This document shows positions 1 to 6,388 of a stretch of 16,219 bases of DNA, in pieces; the stretch's first letter is position 1, and each line of letters opens with the position of its first letter. Position numbers and translations under genes: made by a program. The DNA lies in assembly GCA_964571335.1 (NCBI GenBank), contig CAZNAM010000015.1, positions 1-16,219 of the forward strand. Reading direction: 5' to 3'. Below the pieces are notes generated by a model. It was given only the letters and a program-made list of their open reading frames with translations, was not told where the DNA came from and did not search any database. This DNA is from JAFCDQ01 sp964571335 (GTDB taxonomy: Archaea; Nanobdellota; Nanobdellia; Woesearchaeales; ARS49).

Positions 1-548
1 TAATGCAGGCATTAGATGAAGAATATCTTGAAGTAGATATACAATATGGCGGATTAGATCAAAGAAAAATAATGATGTTTGCAAGAGAAAATCTTCCTAA
101 AATAAATTACCCAAAAAGAATAGAAATAATGGGTCCATTAATTCCAGGATTAACAGAAGATGGAAAAATGAGTGCGAGTGTTACATACAGCAAAATAGAT
201 TTATTAGATACTCCAGAAATGATAAAGAAAAAACTTAATCAGGCATTCTGTCCAGAAGGGCAAGTTGAAGAAAATTGTATTCTTTCATTAATGAAATATC
301 TTGTTTTTGTATTGAAAGAAGACTATAATGAAGAATTAATTATTGAGAGACCTGAAAAATTCGGCGGAACATTGAAATATGCAAAATATGAAGATTTAGA
401 AAAAGATTATGCAGCAAAGAAAATACATCCAACTGATCTAAAAAATGTTCTTGCAAAAGAATTAAGCGAACTTTTAGAAAACATAAGAACAGAAATGGAA
501 AGTCAAAAAACATTGATTCAGGAAGCATATCCAGAGCAAGAAAATTAA
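1..548 (+). CDS. tyrS: Tyrosyl-tRNA synthetase, C-terminal part (5' truncated by window edge)
   Basis: Class I aminoacyl-tRNA synthetase that activates tyrosine with ATP and charges tRNA-Tyr in the cytoplasm. The open frame enters at the left edge, so the N-terminal half with the HIGH-type motif lies outside; about 181 residues are visible after the first in-frame Met at base 3. Seen: the stretch MQALDEEYLEVDIQYGG followed by DQRKI, typical of the tyrosine pocket of archaeal/eukaryotic TyrRS, and a KMSAS signature (bases 165-179), the class I loop that stabilises the adenylate. After it comes SKIDLLD and an alpha-helical tail with NQAFCPEG, characteristic of the archaeal type rather than the bacterial type with an S4 domain. 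No S4 or EMAP extension follows. The gene stops at 548 and faces purF tail to tail with about 30 bases between them. Identification is secure; only completeness is unknown. Confidence 0.95.
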   Translation, partial: MQALDEEYLEVDIQYGGLDQRKIMMFARENLPKINYPKRIEIMGPLIPGLTEDGKMSASVTYSKIDLLDTPEMIKKKLNQAFCPEGQVEENCILSLMKYLVFVLKEDYNEELIIERPEKFGGTLKYAKYEDLEKDYAAKKIHPTDLKNVLAKELSELLENIRTEMESQKTLIQEAYPEQEN

Positions 549-587
549 TTTTTTAAAAAATTAGCAGATTAATCTTTTGGATTAATC
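547..587. terminator. Bidirectional terminator between tyrS and purF
   Basis: A perfect 16-base palindrome, AATTTTTTAAAAAATT (547-562), gives a T-tract on both strands just after the tyrS stop. A second inverted repeat, GATTAATC / GATTAATC (567-574 and 580-587) with a five-base loop, spans the purF stop codon. Archaeal RNA polymerase terminates mainly at T-tracts, so one short element could end both convergent transcripts. The palindromes are seen; the function is inferred. Confidence 0.5.
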
Positions 588-2072
588 GCCATTTACATTA
601 CAAGGATAATTTCCCTCAAAACAAGCATAACAAAAGTTTTCTCCATGACAATATTTTTCGGCAAGTTCTTTTAAACTAGCAATTTCAATATCTTCATTAG
701 CCCAATCAGGTCTATCCAAAGGCAAATATTCTAAAGTTTTAGCACCAATATCCTGCCTTAACTTCTCAATACCTCCACACCTATTAATTCCTAATTCTTC
801 ACTAGTTGCAAAATCAATTCCTAAAAAACAAGGAAATTTTATAGGAGGTGATGCAGATCTGAAATGAACAACAGGAACATAATTTTTTGACATTCTAATA
901 ACATTTTTAGCAGTATTGCTTCTTACAATAGAATCATCTATCAAAATACATTCTTCTTCAGTTTCATAAAGATTATCAATCATTTCAAATTTTTCTTTCT
1001 GCTTAGTAAATCTTTCATCAATATCAGGCATAATAAATGTTCTTTTAACATCACCATATTGTCTTTTCATCAATAAATTTTTTAATTGAATTTCTGCTTC
1101 ATTAACATAGCCATTTGCTGCAAGATTTCCTGAATCTGGAACAGAAGAAACTGAACATTTTTTAAATAAATCAGGATGTTTAATTTTATCCTGCAATGCT
1201 AAAATTTTTCCAAGTTCTATTCTGAACTTTCCAACAGGAACACCAAAACTTTTACTTCCAGGACTGCTAAAATATATTAATTCAAAAATACAATGAGCAG
1301 TTTCTTTTTTAGGAAAAGGATAATATGATTTCTCACCTTCTTCTGATAAAACTAAAACTTCTCCAGGATTAATATCTCTTTCATATTTTAAATTCAAAAA
1401 AGTTAAAGCATTTAAATATTTAAAAGCACAAGTTTCAGAAGCAAAACAATAACCTGTTTCACCAAACTCAAATTTTGCAAGACTAAAAGGTTTATTTCCC
1501 ATTGGATCTCTTGCAGCAATTAATTTATTATTGCCCATAACAAGAAGACTATATGATCCTTCAACTTGTTTAAGAGCAGAGATTAAAGCAGTTTCAAGCG
1601 TTTTTTCTGAAGACCTTGTCATTAAATGTGCTATCAACTCACTATCTGAAGTTGATTGAAAAGGAACATCTTTTTGTAATTCTCTTTTTATCTGTTTAAC
1701 ATTACAAAGTTGTCCATTATGTACAATAGTAAAACATCCTAAATGATCTGAATAAAAAATAAATGGCTGTGCATTTGCTAAATCTTTTTTATTTCCTGCA
1801 GTAGAATAACGAACATGACCTATGCTTATTGAAGAATTCCAATCTTCAAAAGGAAAATCTTTTTCAAAATCTCTTACTAAACCAATTGCTTTACAAGGTC
1901 CTTTAATTAAATCTGTTTCAGGCTGGAAAGAAGAAATACCAACACTTTCCTGCCCTCTATGTTGTTGTGATGCTAAACCTTTAATAACAATATGCTCTAA
2001 CTGAGGATTAATTCTAAAACCAAAATAACCAAATAAGCCACATGCTTCTTTAGGTTTATCAATTTCATTCAT
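582..2072 (-). CDS. purF: Amidophosphoribosyltransferase (glutamine PRPP amidotransferase), divergent PRPP site
   Basis: First committed enzyme of purine synthesis: glutamine + PRPP gives phosphoribosylamine, glutamate and PPi. I start it at the ATG (2072, 496 aa), not at the TTG one codon upstream. A 10-residue propeptide then precedes Cys11, the glutaminase nucleophile (CGLFGYFG). The Ntn-glutaminase domain (about 11-235) keeps QQHRGQES, GHVRYSTAG, HNGQL, SDSEL and ASETCAF. The phosphoribosyltransferase domain (about 260-455) ends in SPPIKFPCF..GID. Four cysteines at the Bacillus-type Fe-S ligand positions are kept: Cys261 (CIFE), Cys415 (PPIKFPCF), Cys481 and Cys484 (FCYACF.G.YP). Odd: the PRPP loop reads DDSIVRSNTA where DDSIVRGTTS is usual, YFSRPDS has become YFSSPGS, and the flexible loop LMKRQYGDVKRTF carries about two extra residues. 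No other purine gene is in the window. A paralogue with altered substrate use is possible. Confidence 0.9.
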   Translation of the reverse strand: MNEIDKPKEACGLFGYFGFRINPQLEHIVIKGLASQQHRGQESVGISSFQPETDLIKGPCKAIGLVRDFEKDFPFEDWNSSISIGHVRYSTAGNKKDLANAQPFIFYSDHLGCFTIVHNGQLCNVKQIKRELQKDVPFQSTSDSELIAHLMTRSSEKTLETALISALKQVEGSYSLLVMGNNKLIAARDPMGNKPFSLAKFEFGETGYCFASETCAFKYLNALTFLNLKYERDINPGEVLVLSEEGEKSYYPFPKKETAHCIFELIYFSSPGSKSFGVPVGKFRIELGKILALQDKIKHPDLFKKCSVSSVPDSGNLAANGYVNEAEIQLKNLLMKRQYGDVKRTFIMPDIDERFTKQKEKFEMIDNLYETEEECILIDDSIVRSNTAKNVIRMSKNYVPVVHFRSASPPIKFPCFLGIDFATSEELGINRCGGIEKLRQDIGAKTLEYLPLDRPDWANEDIEIASLKELAEKYCHGENFCYACFEGNYPCNVNGD

Positions 2073-2089
2073 CAACTAATTAAAATCAT
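2072..2089 (-). other. Possible five-codon upstream ORF created by a 13-bp direct repeat at the purF start
   Basis: The purF start region lies in a 13-base direct repeat, TCATCAACTAATT on the plus strand at 2069-2081 and 2086-2098. Read on the minus strand, the upstream copy supplies an extra ATG that opens a five-codon frame (M-I-L-I-S-stop). Its TGA shares one base with the purF ATG (TGATG). Re-initiation at such overlaps is known in prokaryotes, but nothing here shows this ORF is translated; if the transcript starts between the copies it is never made. Confidence 0.25.
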
Positions 2090-2094
2090 CAACT

Positions 2095-2111
2095 AATTTT
2101 TAAGTATTTAT
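2095..2111 (-). promoter_or_regulatory. TATA-box region of purF
   Basis: Minus-strand sequence CATAAATACTTAAAA lies about 25-38 bases before the purF ATG. It matches an archaeal box A (TTTAWATA-like) and would start transcription at or up to about ten bases before the start codon. No Shine-Dalgarno sequence is visible, fitting a leaderless or short-leader mRNA. Inferred from composition and spacing only. Confidence 0.45.
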
Positions 2112-2130
2112 GAACTAGAAAATACATAAC

Positions 2131-2149
2131 AAAAAAAAGAAAAAAAAAT
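2131..2149 (-). terminator. T-tract terminator after hppA
   Basis: On the minus strand the hppA stop is followed at once by two runs of eight to nine T separated by one C (plus strand: A-runs at 2131-2148). No stem is needed for archaeal intrinsic termination. It separates hppA from the purF promoter directly downstream. Confidence 0.5.
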
Positions 2150-4102
2150 TTACAAGAACACAGCTATAACCAAAGCTATAATTGAAACTAACTTAATCAA
2201 AATATTTAAGCTAGGTCCACTTGTATCCTTGAAAGGATCTCCAACAGTATCTCCAACAACTGCTGCTTTATGTGCATCAGAACCTTTACCGCCAAGATTT
2301 CCTTCTTCAATATATTTCTTTGCATTATCCCATGCTCCACCTGTATTGGACATCATCAATGCAAGCAAGAAACCAGTAACAAGACTTCCTGCAAGCAATC
2401 CACCAAGAGCTTCTGCACCAAGACCAAAACCAACAACAATAGGTGTTGCGATTGCAAAAAGTCCTGGAAGAAACATTTGTTTTAAAGCAGAATTGGTACT
2501 AATACTAATACAGCTATCATAATCTGGTTTATCTTTACCTTTCAAAATGCCTGGCTTTTCTTTAAATTGCCTTCTAATTTCATCAACCATCTCAATAGCA
2601 CTTTTACCAACAGCTCTCATAGTAAAACTAGAGAACAAGAAAGGCAATAAACCACCAATGAACAAACCTGCCATAGTGTATGGATTAATAATATCTATAA
2701 CCTGTAAGTTAACAGTTTTTGCATAAGTTGTGAATAAAGCAAGAGCAGTTAAACCAGCACTACCAATAGCAAAACCTTTTCCAATTGCGGCAGTTGTATT
2801 ACCAACTGCGTCAAGAGATTCTGCTCTTTTTCTTATTTCAGGACCCATTGCTGCCATCTCTGCAATACCTGCAGCATTATCTGCAACAGGACCATAAGTA
2901 TCTGTAGCTAAAGTAATTCCTAAAGTTCCAAGCATACCAACAGCAGCAATAGCTATACCATAAATTCCTCCAAAAAAGTAAGAAATAAGAATAGCTGCAA
3001 CAATTGCTAAAATAGGAATAGCAGTTGATTCCATACCAATAGCTAAACCATTGATAATATTTGTTGCTGAACCTGTTTTACTTGCTTCAGCAATAAGTCT
3101 TGTAGGTTTTCTGTCAGCACTAGTATAATATTCTGTAACAATACCAATTAAGACTCCTGAAAGCAAACCAGCAAGTACACAATAGAAAAGACCTATCTCC
3201 ATACCTAACATATTAACAACAAAATAAGAAGCAACAGCCATCAAAAATGCAGAACCAAAAATCCCTCTATTCAATGCTTTGTGAGGTTTTTTTGCACTCC
3301 CCATCTTAATGAATAAAACACCAATCACAGAACAAATAATACCTACTCCTGCAATCATTAAAGGAAGTAAAACACCATTAATGTTACCTAAGAAAAAAAC
3401 AGCTCCAAGAGCAATAGCAGCGATGATAGAGTCAACATAAGATTCAAATAAGTCAGCACCCATACCTGCAACATCTCCAACATTGTCTCCAACATTATCA
3501 GCAATCACACCAGGATTTCTTGGGTCATCTTCAGGGATGCCTGCTTCAACCTTTCCAACAAGGTCTGCTCCCACATCCGCTGCTTTAGTATAAATTCCTC
3601 CTCCAACTCTTGCGAACAAAGCAATACTACTTGCTCCAAAACCAAAACCAAACAAGATTGTAGGATCTTTGAATATTAAATAAGCAGCAGTAACTCCTAA
3701 AAGTCCAATACCAACAACAACCAAACCCATAACTGCTCCTGAGCTAAATGCAACCCACAATCCTTTTTCAATACTTTTTTTACAAGCAAAAGCAGTTCTT
3801 GAATTTGATGCAGTTGCAATTCTCATACCAATATTACCTGCAATCGCAGATAAAGCAGCACCAAAAACAAAAGCAAGTGCTGTTTTTATTCCAATCATGT
3901 ATCCAAGAATAACTGCAACAATAATCACAAAAATAACAAGAATCTGATATTGTTTCTTAAGATAACTTAAAGCACCCTTATATATAAGATCAGATATCTC
4001 TATCATCTTTGGTGTGCCTTTTTTTTGTCTAGAAATTGTAATAGCGAGCAAGCCTGCAACCAGCAAAGCGAGAGCTCCTGACATCCACACAAACCATAAC
4101 AT
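2150..4102 (-). CDS. hppA: Membrane-bound ion-translocating pyrophosphatase, K+-dependent type, probably Na+-pumping
   Basis: Integral membrane pump (650 aa, normal length for short prokaryotic members) that hydrolyses PPi and exports Na+ or H+. About 16 hydrophobic helices are expected. Substrate-site motifs are complete: DVGADLVGKVE (176-186), DNVGDNVGDVAGMGADLFESY (from 202), DTYGPVADNA (401-410) and GDTVGDPFKDTSGPS (617-631). GNTTAAIGKG (434-443) has Ala438 and Gly441 where K+-independent enzymes carry Lys and Thr, so the enzyme should need K+. The gating carboxylate sits in DLFESY (Glu220), as in Na+-pumping enzymes; H+-specific ones place it four residues later, where this protein has Asp224. 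Ion choice is therefore inferred as Na+, possibly Na+ and H+. Start: ATG 4102; a second Met at codon 7 is possible. A TATA box about 27 bases upstream suggests a leaderless mRNA. Confidence 0.96.
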   Translation of the reverse strand: MLWFVWMSGALALLVAGLLAITISRQKKGTPKMIEISDLIYKGALSYLKKQYQILVIFVIIVAVILGYMIGIKTALAFVFGAALSAIAGNIGMRIATASNSRTAFACKKSIEKGLWVAFSSGAVMGLVVVGIGLLGVTAAYLIFKDPTILFGFGFGASSIALFARVGGGIYTKAADVGADLVGKVEAGIPEDDPRNPGVIADNVGDNVGDVAGMGADLFESYVDSIIAAIALGAVFFLGNINGVLLPLMIAGVGIICSVIGVLFIKMGSAKKPHKALNRGIFGSAFLMAVASYFVVNMLGMEIGLFYCVLAGLLSGVLIGIVTEYYTSADRKPTRLIAEASKTGSATNIINGLAIGMESTAIPILAIVAAILISYFFGGIYGIAIAAVGMLGTLGITLATDTYGPVADNAAGIAEMAAMGPEIRKRAESLDAVGNTTAAIGKGFAIGSAGLTALALFTTYAKTVNLQVIDIINPYTMAGLFIGGLLPFLFSSFTMRAVGKSAIEMVDEIRRQFKEKPGILKGKDKPDYDSCISISTNSALKQMFLPGLFAIATPIVVGFGLGAEALGGLLAGSLVTGFLLALMMSNTGGAWDNAKKYIEEGNLGGKGSDAHKAAVVGDTVGDPFKDTSGPSLNILIKLVSIIALVIAVFL

Positions 4103-4123
4103 TGTAGAACAAGAAAAAAGTCA

Positions 4124-4135
4124 TTTATTTTTAAA
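4124..4135 (-). promoter_or_regulatory. TATA box of hppA
   Basis: Minus-strand CTTTAAAAATAAA, centred near 4129, is about 27 bases before the hppA ATG. This is box A spacing for a start of transcription at the start codon. No ribosome-binding site is seen between it and the ATG. Confidence 0.5.
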
Positions 4136-4202
4136 GTTTGTTATGTCAAAGAGTATAATCTAAATTTAATATTGTTTTTTCAATTTTAGAAATTATTTAT
4201 GC

Positions 4203-4376
4203 TTATCTTCTGTATAAAAACATGGGACGATAAGATCTCCCCAATATTATTATCGAACGGGTATGTTTATCATCAGCAGATTCTTCTGGCATCTCTTCAT
4301 CTTTATATTTAAACAAACCATCATATTTCTTCAAAGATTCTAACCTTTCATCCAAAAGATCAAGTAACTCTACCAT
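4203..4376 (-). CDS. Small hypothetical protein (57 aa), acidic helix plus basic C-terminus
   Basis: I do not recognise this protein. The frame runs from ATG 4376 to TAA 4203 inside an otherwise unexplained stretch between hppA and the lipoprotein gene. The product begins MVELLDLLDERLESLKKYDG, an amphipathic helix with Leu every three to four residues. An acidic linker follows (KDEEMPEESADD), then a hydrophobic and basic end, SIIILGRSYRPMFLYRR. A TATA-like sequence is centred about 28 bases before the ATG, as for the leaderless genes around it. The last third uses codons that look uncommon in this window (CCC, CGT, TCG, GGG). It lies upstream of hppA on the same strand, but hppA has its own TATA box. 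It could be a real microprotein or a chance frame. Confidence 0.45.
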   Translation of the reverse strand: MVELLDLLDERLESLKKYDGLFKYKDEEMPEESADDKHTRSIIILGRSYRPMFLYRR

Positions 4377-4397
4377 AATATTTTAGATTTAATTTAG

Positions 4398-4410
4398 ATT
4401 ATAAAAAATT
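4398..4410 (-). promoter_or_regulatory. TATA box for the 57-codon ORF
   Basis: Minus-strand AATTTTTTATAAT, centred near 4404, is about 28 bases before the ATG at 4376. It has the same spacing as other presumed leaderless genes here and is the main support for the small ORF being expressed. Confidence 0.4.
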
Positions 4411-4430
4411 TTCTAAATAATAAATCAAGA

Positions 4431-4455
4431 AAGAAGAAATAAAAAAATAAAAAAA
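4431..4455 (-). terminator. T-rich terminator after the lipoprotein gene
   Basis: Directly after the stop at 4456 the minus strand reads as T-runs of seven broken by single A residues (plus strand 4440-4455, A-runs). Typical archaeal T-tract termination; no hairpin seen. Confidence 0.45.
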
Positions 4456-5643
4456 TTAAATAAATGCGTTGGCTTCAAAAACAGGTGGTCTGTTCTTATT
4501 GGTTACTGTTATTGTAATATCTTTCTTAGCAACATTGCCATTTGCATCTTCAGCAGATACTGTTACAGTATAAGTTCCTGCATCTTCATAATCAGTTGTT
4601 TTTGAATCTGAAGTCATCCAACCAGTAAAAGTTATTGTGAAATTATCTTCTTCTGGATCTGTAACAACAGGATTTAATTTAACAGTATCGCCTTCTTCAA
4701 CTTCAACATCATTTATTACAATTACAGGAGGTCTGTTCAATGCTTCAACAATAACATCAAAAACAATCTTGCTTGTTGCTTTACCATCACTTGCAGTTAC
4801 TGAAATTTCATAAGCACCAGCATCTCCAATATTAGTTTGCCATTTACCTGCCTCATCAAGAGGTGTGCTGAAGCTATATCTTATTTTATCATTATCAGGA
4901 TCAGTTCCAGTAGGAGTTATTATTATCTTGTCACCTTCTTTAATTTCAACATCTGAAATTGTATCAATCACAGGAGGCCTGTTAATATCTTCAATGATCA
5001 CATATATTTCTTTTTCAGCAACATTTTGTCCATCAGTTGCAGTTATCTTAACTTTATGACTTCCAGCTTCTATAAAAGTAGGAACATATTCTGCTGAATC
5101 CATAAATCCTGAATAAGTTATCTTGATATCATCATTATCAGGATCAGTTATTGTTGGAGATAAAAATATTTTTTCACCTTCTTTACCATAAATAGATTCT
5201 GCAATATCTATAACTGGAGGACTATTTTGAGATTTAACAATCAATTTTATTTTCTTTGTAATTTTATTTTCCCCATCACTTGCAATAATTGTTAAATCAT
5301 ATTCTCCTGCATCACCCACTTTTGTTAGCCATTCACCTTTTTCATTAAGAGGTTCAGAAAAAGTATATTTTATAGCGTCACCATCAGGATCGTTTGCTTT
5401 TAAATTTGGAAAACTAACCATATCTCCTTCCATAACAGTCTTAACCATAACATCATTTTCTTTTTCTTCAATAACAGAATCAGATAAAGTTGAATTATTC
5501 GCAACATCAATTTCTGTTGTTTTATTTAACTCAGCATTTTGTTCTATTTCAACTTGTTCTTCTGAAACTGCAGGTTGCAAAGGCAAACAAGCTACTAACC
5601 CCACAAGCATAATTATCAATAATGCAAAATTAATATTTCTCAT
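4456..5643 (-). CDS. Secreted lipoprotein with four Ig/cadherin-like repeats
   Basis: Predicted surface protein (395 aa). The N-terminus is a signal peptide, MRNINFALLIIMLVGLVAC, ending in a lipobox-like LVAC with Cys19, so it is probably membrane-anchored by a lipid. A Thr/Asn/Glu-rich linker (20-65) leads to four beta-sandwich repeats of about 80 residues (about 66-137, 141-219, 221-300, 303-382). Each has EG(D/E), DP(D/E)xD and (A/S)xDG or related turns and is joined to the next by (N/S)(R/S)PPVI. Repeats 1 and 3 share a PL.E.G.W.T..GDAG core; repeats 2 and 4 share (S/T)G(F/W)M.S....EAG/EDAG, so the order is A-B-A-B. The chain ends just after a fifth NRPPVF linker, with no C-terminal anchor. 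Such repeats commonly serve adhesion or envelope architecture; the ligand is unknown. It has its own promoter and a GAGGAGGG Shine-Dalgarno sequence. Confidence 0.8.
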   Translation of the reverse strand: MRNINFALLIIMLVGLVACLPLQPAVSEEQVEIEQNAELNKTTEIDVANNSTLSDSVIEEKENDVMVKTVMEGDMVSFPNLKANDPDGDAIKYTFSEPLNEKGEWLTKVGDAGEYDLTIIASDGENKITKKIKLIVKSQNSPPVIDIAESIYGKEGEKIFLSPTITDPDNDDIKITYSGFMDSAEYVPTFIEAGSHKVKITATDGQNVAEKEIYVIIEDINRPPVIDTISDVEIKEGDKIIITPTGTDPDNDKIRYSFSTPLDEAGKWQTNIGDAGAYEISVTASDGKATSKIVFDVIVEALNRPPVIVINDVEVEEGDTVKLNPVVTDPEEDNFTITFTGWMTSDSKTTDYEDAGTYTVTVSAEDANGNVAKKDITITVTNKNRPPVFEANAFI

Positions 5644-5653
5644 TTTAATAAAA

Positions 5654-5661
5654 CCCTCCTC
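5654..5661 (-). promoter_or_regulatory. Shine-Dalgarno sequence of the lipoprotein gene
   Basis: Minus-strand GAGGAGGG ends ten bases before the ATG at 5643. It pairs well with the CCUCC of 16S rRNA 3' ends. The matching TATA box lies near 5714, leaving a leader of roughly 45 bases, unlike the leaderless neighbours. Confidence 0.65.
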
Positions 5662-5708
5662 TTTTGAGTATAATCACCCCAAATGTTACCATTTTAGAAT
5701 GGAAATTG

Positions 5709-5720
5709 CTTTATATAGTT
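5709..5720 (-). promoter_or_regulatory. TATA box of the lipoprotein gene
   Basis: Minus-strand AACTATATAAAG centred near 5714, in the gap between the lipoprotein gene and the upstream DUF1461 gene. Start of transcription would fall near 5689. This gives the lipoprotein gene a separate promoter although it follows metG and DUF1461 on the same strand. Confidence 0.5.
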
Positions 5721-5725
5721 TTCTG

Positions 5726-6388
5726 TTATTTAAGATATATTTTTCTAAGATTGTTTTTGAGAAATCTAAATAAAAAATAAATAACAAAAGGCAAGGTTAA
5801 AAGCAAAGAAACAAGCAAAATATAAAACATAAAATCAAAAAAGAAAGATTCTGGATAAAAAGTGATTAAAGTGCTTTCAGCTGAAAAAATCCAAGAACCT
5901 GATTTAAACAAAAAAGAATGAAAAACACTAAACAAATTAGTAAATGGTGCGATCATCAAAAATAAAGAAACAAACAAGACAAAAAAAGAACCAAGAAAAA
6001 TAAATTTAAAAGACTTAACAAAAGCAAAATAAATAAAAACAAACAAGAATGAAAAAAACAAAATCCAAGTTGAAATATTTATTATTTTTTTAACATCATA
6101 AAGATGACTTATTTCTTTTTCATCAGAAAAAACATCAGGAATATTTTTTTCTGAACTTTGAAAAAAAGAAATCAATTTTTTTGTGGGTTCATAAGAAGAA
6201 GGAGTGCTATGCTTTTCTAATTGACCGTGAATAAAATATTCATTGTATAACAAAGAATGAAAACTAAATAAAAAAATAAAAATCGTGAACAATAATGCAG
6301 AAAAAATCAAAAGAAATTTATTTGATTTATTGCTAAATCTCTTTTTTGACTTATTTAACTTATCTAATTTATCTGACTTTTGCACCAT
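5726..6388 (-). CDS. DUF1461 / TIGR01906-type integral membrane protein (Lit-like)
   Basis: Membrane protein of 220 aa with a basic N-terminus and four predicted helices (about 25-47, 106-124, 127-147, 186-207). A loop lies between helices 1 and 2 and another (148-185) between 3 and 4. Seen: LYNEYFIHG after helix 1, EISHLYDVK (93-100) before helix 2, and FHSFLFKSGSW...STLITFYPESFF (156-183) before helix 4. This layout and these motifs match DUF1461. From memory, bacterial family members include Lit, which moves an acyl chain within lipoproteins, with two conserved histidines; His95 and His157 would be the counterparts here. The ATG lies inside the end of metG (20-base overlap), so translation is probably coupled to MetRS. 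The next gene downstream encodes a lipobox protein, which fits a lipoprotein role, but archaeal ether lipids would not supply an ester-linked acyl group. Function is inferred. Confidence 0.7.
   Translation of the reverse strand: MVQKSDKLDKLNKSKKRFSNKSNKFLLIFSALLFTIFIFLFSFHSLLYNEYFIHGQLEKHSTPSSYEPTKKLISFFQSSEKNIPDVFSDEKEISHLYDVKKIINISTWILFFSFLFVFIYFAFVKSFKFIFLGSFFVLFVSLFLMIAPFTNLFSVFHSFLFKSGSWIFSAESTLITFYPESFFFDFMFYILLVSLLLTLPFVIYFLFRFLKNNLRKIYLK

Noticed and set aside
2229..2522. Open frames of about 70-100 codons on the plus strand opposite hppA
   Set aside because: They are antisense to a fully conserved pyrophosphatase region, have no promoter or family resemblance, and follow from its codon bias.
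4203..4260. Possible RNA hairpin CGATAA / TTATCG in the higher-GC stretch
   Set aside because: Only six pairs with a long loop and mismatches on both sides; the protein reading with a TATA box explains the region better.
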